Below are positions 30,604 through 40,144 of a stretch of 64,000 nucleotides of DNA, piece after piece. Below the pieces are notes generated by a model. The model searched no databases, was not told where the DNA came from, and saw nothing but the letters and a program-made list of their open reading frames with translations. Both the position numbers and the translations under genes were made by a program. Numbering within the stretch: position 1 is the stretch's first letter; each line of letters begins with the position of its first letter. The stretch is from Aureobasidium sp. EXF-3400 (lineage: Eukaryota; Ascomycota; Dothideomycetes; Dothideales; Saccotheciaceae). Location of the stretch: assembly GCA_024195585.1 (NCBI GenBank), contig SWBL01000196.1, positions 1 to 64,000 on the forward strand, written 5' to 3'.

Positions 30604-32492
30604 ATGCCGTGTTTCAAGGGCATCGCGGTGAGCATTCACACTCCCGAAGGCCCTCTCTCCGAGCATGGTGTCCAGAGTCTGTCGCGCTTTGGTCGCATCA
30701 ACACCTACATCCCCGTCCCTCCACCCTCTATTCCGCCAAACTCGACCACTGGCCAGCCTCAGCAGTCGACCTTTGCCGTCTCTATCACTCTCCTCACACA
30801 GGGCCTGAAGGTTCCCTACTCGACTCCGCGCCCCACACCCACCAACCCCAATCCCAAAGGCGTCTATGTTGGCCCGCAGACCGCTGGCATGACTAGAGGA
30901 CTGCCCAGAAAGGAGCCTCCGCCCATCGATCCCGACACTGGCAAACCTCAAGTCCTCATCCCGCCTTATCAGCCCCGCACTTCGTCGCCCAACGAGACCA
31001 TCGCCGCCTACATCTACTTTGACGGCCGACAAAAAGAGGAGGTTGCAACATTACTCCGCAAGGGCGAAGAGACCTGGGTAAACTCAAGATGGGTCAGCAT
31101 ACCCGATAGCGAGGGAGGTGGCCTGGCTGAGCGCGACTTTCTCTTCCGCGAAGTCGGCCTGGAGCGCTGGCTCAACGGACTGGATCTCACGAGTACCGAC
31201 AAGGAAGCCAAAGCCGCATTGATCGACAAGCGCCGAAAGAAGTTTGAAAAGATGCGCCAACGCGAGGAAAGAAAGAGAGAAATCAAGAGAGAGGACAGTG
31301 ACGACGAAGACGACCAGGACAAGCCCCGCTACGATCGTAACACGGTCCTGCGTTACGGCGAAGATAATGGCGCCCCTACTGAGGCCATCGTGCAAGACGA
31401 CGACATGTCTGACTCGGACTCGGACTCCGACATGCCCGAAAGCGAAGCTGCTGGCCAGATCAAAATTGTTCTTTTCCGCGTTCTTGCTTCTGGTGAAATC
31501 AAGCGTGGAGAGTACTCACCGCAATTTGATGTCCACGATGACGAAGGCACCAACAATGACGGCGCTGAAGATGAAGATGTCGATCACACTACTGGCCTTG
31601 ACAAGCCCAAGACGCTTGATCCTAAGAGTATTAGCACCCAGACTGTCACAGGCATAGATCCCCCGGATAGTCCTTTTGCTACCTTTACTTTCTACTACCG
31701 CAGCCCTAGTACGTTTCTCTCTCACATCCTTTCCTTCCATATGCTAATTCTATTCTACAGAACAACTTGAGAAGATGGGTGTCGTTGCCCCCAGCCGCAA
31801 GGGTTCATCGACCGTCACGAGAAAACGTAGCACTGACTTCTCGAAACTCGGTCCTCTGAAGAATCAAGGCACTAAGGGATTCTCAAGTTACCGCGACCCT
31901 GCTGCACGCGCCGCTCGCAAAGGCTCGAAGAATGTTGATGCCATGGATAGCGATGAGGATGATGAGGAACCAGGTGCTCGCGATGACATGGACGATGTTG
32001 ACGTTAAGGACGAAAACGGTAACCCCTTGATCTTGACCGAAGAGGACCGCCAGCGTCAGGAAGAGATGGCCGAGGGCGTGCGCCACATCAAGGTAAGTTT
32101 TTGCTTTCCATCTGTATTTTCTTCTTTTCTGCGATGCTAACATCCAACAGCTCAAGCGCCAACACTCGGGCGAGTTTAACAACCCTACTCCCAGCAAATC
32201 TCCTCACGTTGGAGCGTCAACAGCGCACATCACCAACGACTTGACCTCGCCCAGCGACAAGGCCAGCCAAAAACTGCTTGCCGAGCCTTCAGACGCATAC
32301 TCTGAGAGTCCTCTGAAGAAGCAGCGCCCAAGCCAGGGAGCTGTTGACGCCAGCCCATTGGACAAACCCAGCCTCACAGGTCCCAGTGCAGCACCTACTA
32401 CCCATCCTTCTGCACTCGGAGCTTCGCCTTTATCTGCGACATCAGAACCTCAGCCACCCGCTCAAGCTATCGACGAAGATGAAGAGTTGTGA
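30604..32492 (+). CDS. Conserved fungal protein, DUF7918-like N-domain, 592 aa
   Basis: Function unknown. Exons 30604-31708, 31761-32092 and 32151-32492 are joined in phases 1 and 0 (GTACGT and GTAAGT donors; ACAG acceptors), giving FYYRSPKQLEKMGVV and GVRHIKLKRQHSG. The N-terminal 200 residues (MPCFKGIAVSIHTPEGPLSE, later PNETIAAYIYFDGRQKEEVA and GGLAERDFLFREVGLERWLNGLD) form a conserved fungal domain that I recall as DUF7918; the name is from memory. A basic helix KRRKKFEKMRQREERKREIK and acidic/Ser tracts (DSDSDSDMPES) follow. The third part is basic, with KKQRPSQ and a C-terminal acidic DEDEEL. Charge pattern and NLS-like clusters suggest a nuclear protein. The start is well supported by the conserved N-terminus. 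Confidence 0.8.
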
Positions 32493-33717
32493 GCTCTTTT
32501 CATTTGTTATGCACGTACAATATGTACCTTGTTTTTCCAAAAGACATTCAGGCTTGTTTTCTCAGTCTAGCAACACATCCAAATAACCCCAGAAGTACTC
32601 GCACACAGCTGAGTCGGGCGTCAACAATCAGCAAAAGAGCCAATTTTCCATCCAGTCCACACATTTCCTTGCCTTTTCATTGTTGTTGGAATAGTACCAG
32701 GAACCTTTCTGCCAAACCTGTCGACCAGTGGAAATACTACTGACGTTTTTTACTGTATCCGTTGTTTCCCATGTTTTTTTCGGGAGAGGAAACGCATAAG
32801 AAAGACACCAAAAGGGCGTGTTTTTAGAAGTAGCAGGTTGAGCCAGGCAAAACCGTGCATCTGAGCCTTTTCATAGGAAGAAGAACTCAAGAATGAAGAG
32901 ATTTAAACCGATTTTCCTGTGCTCTGTTGCTTTTTTTTCCCCGATGACTTTCCCATGATTGATTGATCCCCGTGTGCTAAAGTTTGTGATGTGCATAGCT
33001 ATAGAAATGCACAATACTTGCGAGAAACAGGATAGTATCCATCGAGATGTGATAAGTCTCAGGCTCTCTTTGGATACATCTTTAATTTGTAGACCACTGT
33101 GCCTTTTTATAGCGGTATGCAGCTCTGAACCTTTGTGAAAGAAGCGTAGATCTACAGACTTTAGCAGAAGACACGTATCATGTCTGACGCCAGAACTTTT
33201 GAGTGGAAATTCCGGGAACTTGAACGAGATAGCAGAGCGGTTCTCATCAACCATGAAGTCGTATCATAATACAGTACTTTGTAGAGACCACAAAAACTGC
33301 TTAGTCAGCCAAGCTGTTTCTGCTTGCTGTCGACCATCGTGCAAATCTCTCCTCTTATCTAACAGAATATAGGATGCATTTCGGTAGTACAAGGTATGTC
33401 GTGACACCCAGCAGGACAATATTCTGGTCACTCGGATTATGATTATATGACTTGCGAATTCCGCTGTGGTTGATTCTGCAGCAAACATACAAAGACCGGA
33501 AGGATCGCAACAAACGTCGGACGATACTAAGTCCCGAATGGCTTTTGATTCCATGGGGTTTCCATGGGACTTTTGTAAGTACCGACAGGCTACAGCTTCA
33601 GCATAAAACAGGAGGAGCTCTCCATCCTTGCAACCTCTGAGGTATAAGTATCGTTCTCGTCCCTCAAATAAGATCTCTAGACACACTTCCGAAACATTCG
33701 TTCTCCACATCATCAAA
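32493..33717. other. Intergenic before the FAD monooxygenase
   Basis: 1.2 kb of promoter and 3' sequence. A minus-strand frame at 33264-33791 overlaps the start of the next gene and looks spurious. No repeat or RNA gene seen. Confidence 0.5.
33643..33650 (+). promoter_or_regulatory. TATA-like box of the FAD monooxygenase gene
   Basis: TATAAGTA 68-75 bp upstream of the ATG at 33718. Confidence 0.4.
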
Positions 33718-34998
33718 ATGTCACCACCAACATCATCTCCAAATGTCCTTATATCAGGCTTCGGTATCGCTAGCACTGTTTTTGCTGCCACTCTCCTCCG
33801 CGCTTTCCCTCAAGCTATCATCACAATCGTTGAACGCGATCCTTCCATGCGACTCACAGGCGCCAGCGTCGACATCCGATCCTCAGCTGTTGACATCATT
33901 AAATGGATGAACCACGAACCGGCCATCCGCTCCAAGACTACCAAAGAAACCGGTGTCGAGTTCGTCAACGATGCAGGAGTTTCGTTCGCTACTTTGCATG
34001 CAACCGGAAACGACAAAATCCAAACCATGACGAGCGAGTATGAGATCTTCAGAGGAGATCTAGCCAGGATTTTCTGGAAGGATATTGAGGGCAAAGTGGA
34101 TGTTGTGTTTTCAGAGAGTGTGGAAACCTACACCCAACAAAACGATTCCGTACATGTTACTTTCAGCAATGGCAAAGCATCTCAAAGCTATGATTTGCTA
34201 GTCGCAGCAGATGGCTTGGGCTCCAAGATCAGAGCAATGATGCTAGGGACCTCCGTCTCTGAACACATCCACGACGAAGGCGTCTACGCCTCCTTTTTCG
34301 TCATCGAAAAAGATTTGCTCAACGGCTCCAAACTCGCAAAATGGTACAATACCACTGGTGGCCGAGCTATATTTCTTCGTCCTGATCCTGACCCTCGAGG
34401 CCGCACAAGAGGACACTTTATGAACTCAGCATGGCCTTCTGATACTGCTGGTCGCCAGAAAATCAACGCAGCTTTGAAAGGAGGCAGAGAAGCATACATG
34501 CAACTAGTGGAAGGAACATTTGCAGATGTAGGCTTCCACCAAACAAAAGAAATTCTGGAAGCCATGCGCAGCACACCAGATTTCTACGCTTCCAAATTCG
34601 CTCAAGTACGCGCCCCTCGCATTCAAGATGGCAGAGTAGTCCTCCTCGGCGACGCAGGCTACGCAACCCCCGGCATCGGCACCTCTCTCGCTATCATGGG
34701 CGGCCACATCCTCGCCGGCGAACTCCTGCTCCACAACCTCAACATCCCCACAGCAACAAAAGCCTACGAAGATTTAATGCTGCCGTTTGCAAAAAGCGAG
34801 CAAAGCACTCTTGGGGACTATGCAATGCAAATGTTGAATCCACAATCAGCGTGGGGGTTGTGGGTGAGGAATATGATTTTGTGGGTGCTTACGATGGCAA
34901 AGGTTCCTCAGATTGGGATTTGGATTGCTGGGAAGTTGAATTTGCAGGAGAAGAAGATTAAGATGCCTGAGTATCCTTGGCCTGAGGTCAAGGCTTGA
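33718..34998 (+). CDS. FAD-dependent aromatic-type monooxygenase, 426 aa
   Basis: Group A flavoprotein hydroxylase (PHBH fold) using NAD(P)H and O2 on an unknown substrate. Single exon; start MSPPTSSPNVLISGFGIAST. Motifs: N-terminal Rossmann loop ISGFGIASTVFA, where the third Gly of GxGxxG is Ser; the ERD acidic strand end at VERDPSMRLTGASVDIR; Arg in the FRGDLARIF helix; the DG motif LLVAADGLGSKIR at about 158-170; and the GD motif VVLLGDAGYATPGIGTSLAIMG at about 305-325. A hydrophobic C-terminal stretch (WGLWVRNMILWVLTMAKV) may contact membrane or close the substrate cavity. The neighbours show no biosynthetic cluster, so a role in secondary metabolism or detoxification is only a guess. Confidence 0.85.
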   Translation: MSPPTSSPNVLISGFGIASTVFAATLLRAFPQAIITIVERDPSMRLTGASVDIRSSAVDIIKWMNHEPAIRSKTTKETGVEFVNDAGVSFATLHATGNDKIQTMTSEYEIFRGDLARIFWKDIEGKVDVVFSESVETYTQQNDSVHVTFSNGKASQSYDLLVAADGLGSKIRAMMLGTSVSEHIHDEGVYASFFVIEKDLLNGSKLAKWYNTTGGRAIFLRPDPDPRGRTRGHFMNSAWPSDTAGRQKINAALKGGREAYMQLVEGTFADVGFHQTKEILEAMRSTPDFYASKFAQVRAPRIQDGRVVLLGDAGYATPGIGTSLAIMGGHILAGELLLHNLNIPTATKAYEDLMLPFAKSEQSTLGDYAMQMLNPQSAWGLWVRNMILWVLTMAKVPQIGIWIAGKLNLQEKKIKMPEYPWPEVKA

Positions 34999-35529
34999 TA
35001 TGGTGAGAAGAGGAGATAGATGGTAGAGGTGGGAGACTTTGAATGTGTTGGAGCTGTGATATGTAATGATTGATATGACTTGAGTGCAGATATCTCAACT
35101 TTTCTACCACCGCGTGATGTATTGTCTTTTCTCATGTTGAGATGGTGAAAGATACATGGGTGACGGAAACTGTGCGGCAATAATGCTTAAGCATGTTGTA
35201 CGGTTCTAGTACACTGTCCTCTACATAGCTTCTATCAATAGCATGATGCGATTTTCATCGTGAATAACATGTTCTGCTATACCAATCGAGTGTCTGATGA
35301 AGACCTGTCTGAACATGAACAGGAATCATATGTCTGTCATACTTGAACAACGGACTTGAAATTGAGGGTGAAGCGCAATGATAGCGTCAAGACGCCATGT
35401 AATTCCATAGACACGCCAACGAATGACAACACTATGTACAATAAAAAGATAGATGCAACGCACTGTACACAGACGTCTCCGCCATGAATAAAACAACCAA
35501 GAATTCAAAAAGAGAAGAAATGACCCAAC
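34999..35529. other. Convergent intergenic region
   Basis: 530 bp between the monooxygenase and deubiquitinase 3' ends. AT-rich; no gene seen. Confidence 0.5.
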
Positions 35530-37461
35530 TCAAACCTCTGGCACCACAATCTCATAAAACAGCAGATAAACCTCCCTCTGCATACCCAACACATCACTCG
35601 TCTTAGACTCCTTGATTTTGTCATCACTAATCCTCCACCATCTATTATGTTGATTCCTCTGTTTGCGTTTCAATCTGCTCAAATCAATGCTCTTTGCTTT
35701 CGAGGATGTGCGTGCGGTTTGTTGATACGTAGCAGACTCAGAAGTTGGTTTCGATGGAGTGGAAATTTGTGGTAAGGGGGTTTCAGCACCACTGCTGCTG
35801 CTGACTGTGCTTTTTTCATCATTGATGGTGTCGCCATTCTTGGAACTTTGACGATGGCGGAGGGAGAAGCGCTTTTTTATTGATGAAGAGCGAGAGGATG
35901 TGCTGTTGCCGCTGCTGGAGGGAGAGTGTGTGAGGCCGGGGGTTGTGGGCTCGAGCATAGGACTGGGCATGCCGCTTGCTCTTGGTGTGTTTAGAGCAGA
36001 GTACATGCCTTGTGTGCCCATGCTCAGTTTTGCGCTGTAAGGTTCTGCGAGGTGTTGTCGTCGGAAACTCTCGTAGTGACCACTGTTGTGGCCTCCCTTA
36101 TGCGTTACAACGCCTAATAGACGGTATTGATGTTGATCTAATAGTCCACCCAGAGGTAGTGTTTCTGGGAAACTGACTTTGGCCAAGTTCTTGGTGCTGC
36201 TGGAATTAGGATCCCAGACACTTCGCGACAGATGGATTGCAAGGACCTTGGGGAAACTGCTGATACGCATGTGGCGAGAGATTCGACGTTTGGGGGCTTG
36301 AGATTGGTCTGGAAGTTTGATGTTCTTCGGCAGAGCTTCCGGATCCGTGGCGAGTGCTTTCTCAATAGCGGAGAGTTCGTGAGTGAGTAGATTGCGAGTT
36401 TGTTCGTCCGATGCGCGTGCCAGTTCTTTCGTCTTGATTTGAACAGCGTGTTCTAAACGGCATCGCTCGCATTTGTAGTCATCGATGTGTTCAACTTTCA
36501 GCATACCATCGAAGCATGCATTTAATGTAGTCGAGGAATTCTGCGGTACGTTAAGAGTGAGGGTAACAAAACCAGATACCGAAGGTTTGGGTTTGAAATG
36601 GCAGGTCATGCATTCGATCTGGGCCTCGATCTTTCCTTCGAGAGGGAAGCCTGGATCGTCTTGCAAGTCATCATCCTCTGCTTGTGGTAATTGACGGACA
36701 CTCTGACGGATTTGTTCAATCTCTGATTTTGCTTGCAAGCCACGAGCCGACTCTTGAGGTCGGAGTGCGTCTGGTCGTCCCTTGCGTCCGTTCTCTTTGA
36801 CATCGCCATCAGATTCCGGTGCTTTGAGGGTGGTTGTGCTAGGACTCCTGAGCGATTTTGCCTTTCTTCTGGCATTCACTCCAGCGTGGTATTCCTCGCT
36901 CAGCCGTTCGGCGACGATTTGCAGGAATTCTTGAGCATCTTGTTGCTGCCTACTAATGCGCGTCTTGAAGGCAGTCTCCATGACACTGACGAATGTACGA
37001 GCCGAGATGGCCTTCTTGTAGATGGGTCGCTCATTGAGCGCGTCCAGGATATCCTTGAGACCAGCCGTGACAAGACCCTGCTGCAATCCCAAGACCTTCC
37101 AGCTCGGCTCTTTTGTCTCATTCATCTTGACAATATCCTTGCTCTCATTGGGAGAGATCTCGTCCTCATGTTGCTCGATAATCGAGTATATCTCTTTTCC
37201 ATCCAGCTTTCGTCGGTGGAGTTCTCGGATCAGGTAGATGCGCAGCTCGGGCAGGCCGGCCATGGCCTGCAAGACTGAATTGATGAAGCAGTCATTGGCC
37301 GGGTTGACCAGACCAACAACACCTCTCTTGCGAGTTGAGCGCGAGGATTGTGCGGCTTCATCGTCGAGCATGAAAGTGGGACCGAAGACATAGACGAGGG
37401 TGATGGCAGCCAGCGACGCGCCGGCCGCGTATGTCGCAATGGTGAGGGGCTTGTCGGGCAT
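35530..37461 (-). CDS. UBP16: Ubiquitin carboxyl-terminal hydrolase, Ubp16-like, 643 aa
   Basis: USP-family deubiquitinase; the yeast relative Ubp16 sits in the mitochondrial outer membrane. Single exon starting MPDKPLTIATYAAGAS, with a membrane segment at about residues 6-29 that fits an N-terminal anchor. The Cys box is GLVNPANDCFINSVLQAM, with Cys58 and the oxyanion Asn five residues before it; the usual GN pair is AN. A QQQDAQEFLQIVAERL box follows, then a zinc-finger-like CMTCHF...CERC. The His box is THKGGHNSGHYESFRR at about 460, and RWWRISDD near 613 supplies the third residue. A long Ser/Thr-rich insert (about 475-600) with SSSGNSTSSRSSSIKKRFSL lies inside the C-terminal half. The key residues needed for activity are present. 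Confidence 0.88.
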   Translation of the reverse strand: MPDKPLTIATYAAGASLAAITLVYVFGPTFMLDDEAAQSSRSTRKRGVVGLVNPANDCFINSVLQAMAGLPELRIYLIRELHRRKLDGKEIYSIIEQHEDEISPNESKDIVKMNETKEPSWKVLGLQQGLVTAGLKDILDALNERPIYKKAISARTFVSVMETAFKTRISRQQQDAQEFLQIVAERLSEEYHAGVNARRKAKSLRSPSTTTLKAPESDGDVKENGRKGRPDALRPQESARGLQAKSEIEQIRQSVRQLPQAEDDDLQDDPGFPLEGKIEAQIECMTCHFKPKPSVSGFVTLTLNVPQNSSTTLNACFDGMLKVEHIDDYKCERCRLEHAVQIKTKELARASDEQTRNLLTHELSAIEKALATDPEALPKNIKLPDQSQAPKRRISRHMRISSFPKVLAIHLSRSVWDPNSSSTKNLAKVSFPETLPLGGLLDQHQYRLLGVVTHKGGHNSGHYESFRRQHLAEPYSAKLSMGTQGMYSALNTPRASGMPSPMLEPTTPGLTHSPSSSGNSTSSRSSSIKKRFSLRHRQSSKNGDTINDEKSTVSSSSGAETPLPQISTPSKPTSESATYQQTARTSSKAKSIDLSRLKRKQRNQHNRWWRISDDKIKESKTSDVLGMQREVYLLFYEIVVPEV

Positions 37462-38258
37462 GTTTGCTGGTATGTAGGCCTAAAATTCTGAAAAAGCAAT
37501 GTGTATTATGCCCGAGTGCTGATGCTATACGGGGGTCGAAGGAATGGACGCTCTGGGAGTAGGGCTTGGTGGACGGTCGAGTAATGCTTGGATTATATCA
37601 TGTCATAGTGTACGTGAAGAGGGTTCGCGCCATAGTCTGGATAAGATAAAGGAGAAGGAAAGATGACTCTCTCAGGCCGACGAGGCATCCGGCAAAAGGC
37701 AGCGAAGAGCGGGCCATCCACATTTCACCATCCCTCCTCACCCCACAGCTCGACGAGGGACCCGCGTTTTGTCTCCTCGTGCGCTTTGCGTGACGAACCG
37801 TCCATCGCCGGCTGTCGGCTGCTCGACCTTCCGACAGCTCTCTCGACCATCATTTATCTCCTTGTCTACCGTCAACATCAACAACAGCTCAATCGGCTTA
37901 TGCATTGGGATTAACTTGTCGGTTTATTGGTCGTTTAGCATGCAGTCTTGACTTGACACAACACACACGGTACGCACCTTCCTCAAGTACCTGCACTACT
38001 CTTGCACTAGCCATCATGATGACCAAATCAAAATATGTTTCAAGACGAGACGGAGATTCACAGTGAATGACAACTGCTTCCATTCCTGACATTGGCTTCT
38101 TCTATATGACCGCTTTTGTTACTCTCTTGTCCACTCTCCTGACTGACCACATCTGTACCTAAACAGCTGGCATCGAGACAAACACCATGCATTATAGCAA
38201 TCATCATGTGTGCAGTAGACAGCTCTCACCTCCATAGCCCATCAACCAATACAATCCA
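37462..38258. other. Intergenic, no gene recognised
   Basis: About 800 bp holding the deubiquitinase promoter and the 3' end of the acetyltransferase. Nothing else seen. Confidence 0.5.
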
Positions 38259-38966
38259 TTATACTCTGAACTCCTCCAACTTCTTCTTCTGCCTACCCTC
38301 CCCATCAAAGTTGCTCTCATCCAACCACCCTTCAAAAGCCTTCTTCCTTGAATCCCACTCACTGTCCAACATAGAAAACCAAGTCGTATCTCTATTCCTC
38401 CCAAACTTATCAATCAACGCCTGTCTAAACGTCCCCTCCTCCACAAATCCATATCTCTTCGCTGCCCTCCTACTTGGCGCATTCAAACTATGGCACTTCC
38501 ACTCATACCGTCTATATCCCATTTCGAACGCATACTTGGCCATCAAATACATAGCTTCAGTTGCAGCTACCGATTTCTGCAGTGCGGAGGAAAACATCAA
38601 GTGTCCAACTTCAATGACGCGGTTTTTGGGCTCGATGCGGAGGTAGGAGCACCAGCCTACTGCTTCTCTTTTGTCGCCCACGTGCTTGAGGATGGTGTAG
38701 AAAGTTGGGTCTGTGGAGGCGGCTTTGGTTACCATGTCGGTGTGGAGAGCGGACACTGAGGTTGGGCAGGGGTCGTAGGGCATGTAGTCCCAGAGTCGTT
38801 CGTTGGCTGTGCCGCCGATCAGAGGGAAGAGTGCTTCGGCGTGGATTGGTGATAGAGGTTCCAAGGTAACGTGTTTTCCTGTCATGGTGATTTCCTTGGA
38901 AGGCCATGGGGCTGGGTCTGTGTTGGTGACCTTTTCACCCAAAGGTCGTTCGAGGGTGTTGCTCAT
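38259..38966 (-). CDS. GNAT-family N-acetyltransferase (RimJ/RimL type), 235 aa
   Basis: Acetyl-CoA-dependent transferase of unknown substrate. Single exon, start MSNTLERPLGEKVTNTD. GNAT features are the N-terminal strand GKHVTLEPLSPIHAEALF, WDYMPYDP, the strand/turn AVGWCSYLRIEPKNRVIEVG with HLMFSSALQKS, and the C-terminal helix SRRAAKRYGFVEEGTFRQAL. The acetyl-CoA loop is less canonical (QKSVAATEAMY instead of QxxGxG/A), as in many fungal RimJ-like paralogues. These often modify small polyamines, amino acids or protein N-termini; no choice can be made here. A TATATAAG box lies about 80 bp upstream. Confidence 0.85.
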   Translation of the reverse strand: MSNTLERPLGEKVTNTDPAPWPSKEITMTGKHVTLEPLSPIHAEALFPLIGGTANERLWDYMPYDPCPTSVSALHTDMVTKAASTDPTFYTILKHVGDKREAVGWCSYLRIEPKNRVIEVGHLMFSSALQKSVAATEAMYLMAKYAFEMGYRRYEWKCHSLNAPSRRAAKRYGFVEEGTFRQALIDKFGRNRDTTWFSMLDSEWDSRKKAFEGWLDESNFDGEGRQKKKLEEFRV

Positions 38967-39445
38967 CTTGCTGCGAGATTCAATTGCTTTCGTGGTGGAT
39001 GAAGAAGTGGAGTCGTAAACACCTCTGATTGTTTCTGATGCTGCTCTTATATATGTGTCCGATAGTCTGTGAGTCAGATGCTTTATTATACGGTGATACG
39101 AAGCACGCCCTGAATCCTTTTGCTGTAGGCGTTAGCCAATTCGGGCAGGTGCACGCGAACTGCCTAATAAGCTTACAGTAGTCTGCTTTGCCCTATATCG
39201 AAGACGCGATTTAGTTAGAGATTCTGGTGTATCAAGGATATTGGTTAATGGTGGTTGGAAAAGAGGAATCTCAGGACGTATTTGGTAATGTGATTGACAT
39301 GTTCTCCATAAGAAAGGAGCATTCTGAGAGCCGGATATCATGTAACAGACTTTGATATAAAGGAGACTGGGACTCCAAAAACATATATGTATATTCGTCA
39401 ATCCCCTGCATTCTTCAAAAGCGTCTCGGAGCATTGTGATCAGCT
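38967..39445. other. Intergenic
   Basis: 480 bp between two same-strand genes, including the acetyltransferase promoter. Nothing else seen. Confidence 0.5.
39046..39053 (-). promoter_or_regulatory. TATA box of the GNAT acetyltransferase gene
   Basis: On the minus strand the sequence reads TATATAAG, 80-87 bp upstream of the ATG at 38966. Confidence 0.45.
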
Positions 39446-40144
39446 TCACAGACGACTCTGTGTTTGCGACGATGCCTTACCATCCACAATCGTCCCAGCC
39501 GCTTCAGCATAGTCACACACATCAGAAGAGTCCTTAGCAACCTTCAACGATCTGATCTTGCCTTGACCATCAACAGCAAAACCACCAGAGTTCTGCCATC
39601 TGTAGGCTCCTACCCCCGTAGGCCTCATGTCAATGCCGTCCGACTCTTTCAAGGACTTCAGAGCTCCCATGATATCTCCGTTTACCATGCCGCCCCAACC
39701 GAGTGATCCAACTCCCCATGCTGCATAGCTTTTACGTTCGGGGTCTGAGATGATGGTATAGCGAGTCGAATCTGGGAAGGCTTTCTTGCCACTGTGATAC
39801 AATGAGCTGCGTGTTTCGTGAGAGCCACTGCAGACGACTTACCCGACATCTTCGAACCACTGCTTTGAGGTCGCTTCGTCACTGTGTTGTACAATCACCA
39901 CATGCAACTTCTCATGCTTGCGACTTTCGGCTCCTAGCAATTGCACCTCTTTCTCCGCAAACGGGCAGCCGCAATGCCTCACGAAAGCCACCAAAGTGGG
40001 TGTGCCATTGCCGCGTGACAAGTCTATCGAGCCCACGGGTGCTGGAGCTGCATCGCCAATTGACGGGAGTGCAGCAACGGATGGCGACGTCTGTGGGAGA
40101 ATCGATTTGATAGCGGGGATGTACGAGGCGATGTAGCTGGCCAT
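39446..40144 (-). CDS. AhpC/TSA-type thioredoxin-fold protein, 215 aa
   Basis: Member of the fungal peroxiredoxin-like group (AhpC/TSA antioxidant type), probably a thiol-based oxidoreductase. Exons 40144-39843 and 39791-39446 are joined in phase 2 over a 51-nt intron (GTAAGT...TCACAG), giving FEDVGGKKAFPDSTRYTIIS. The thioredoxin strand TPTLVAFVRHCGCPFAEKEV carries Cys58 and Cys60 in a C-x-C arrangement instead of the CxxC of thioredoxin. YTIISDPERKSYAAWGVG resembles the peroxiredoxin-like central part, and GGFAVDGQGKIRSLKVAKDS is the typical late beta hairpin. Substrate and reductant are unknown. No targeting signal is evident. Confidence 0.82.

Noticed and set aside
33264..33791. 175-codon minus-strand frame overlapping the start of the FAD monooxygenase
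   Set aside because: Antisense overlap with a strongly supported gene and its TATA box; no family resemblance.
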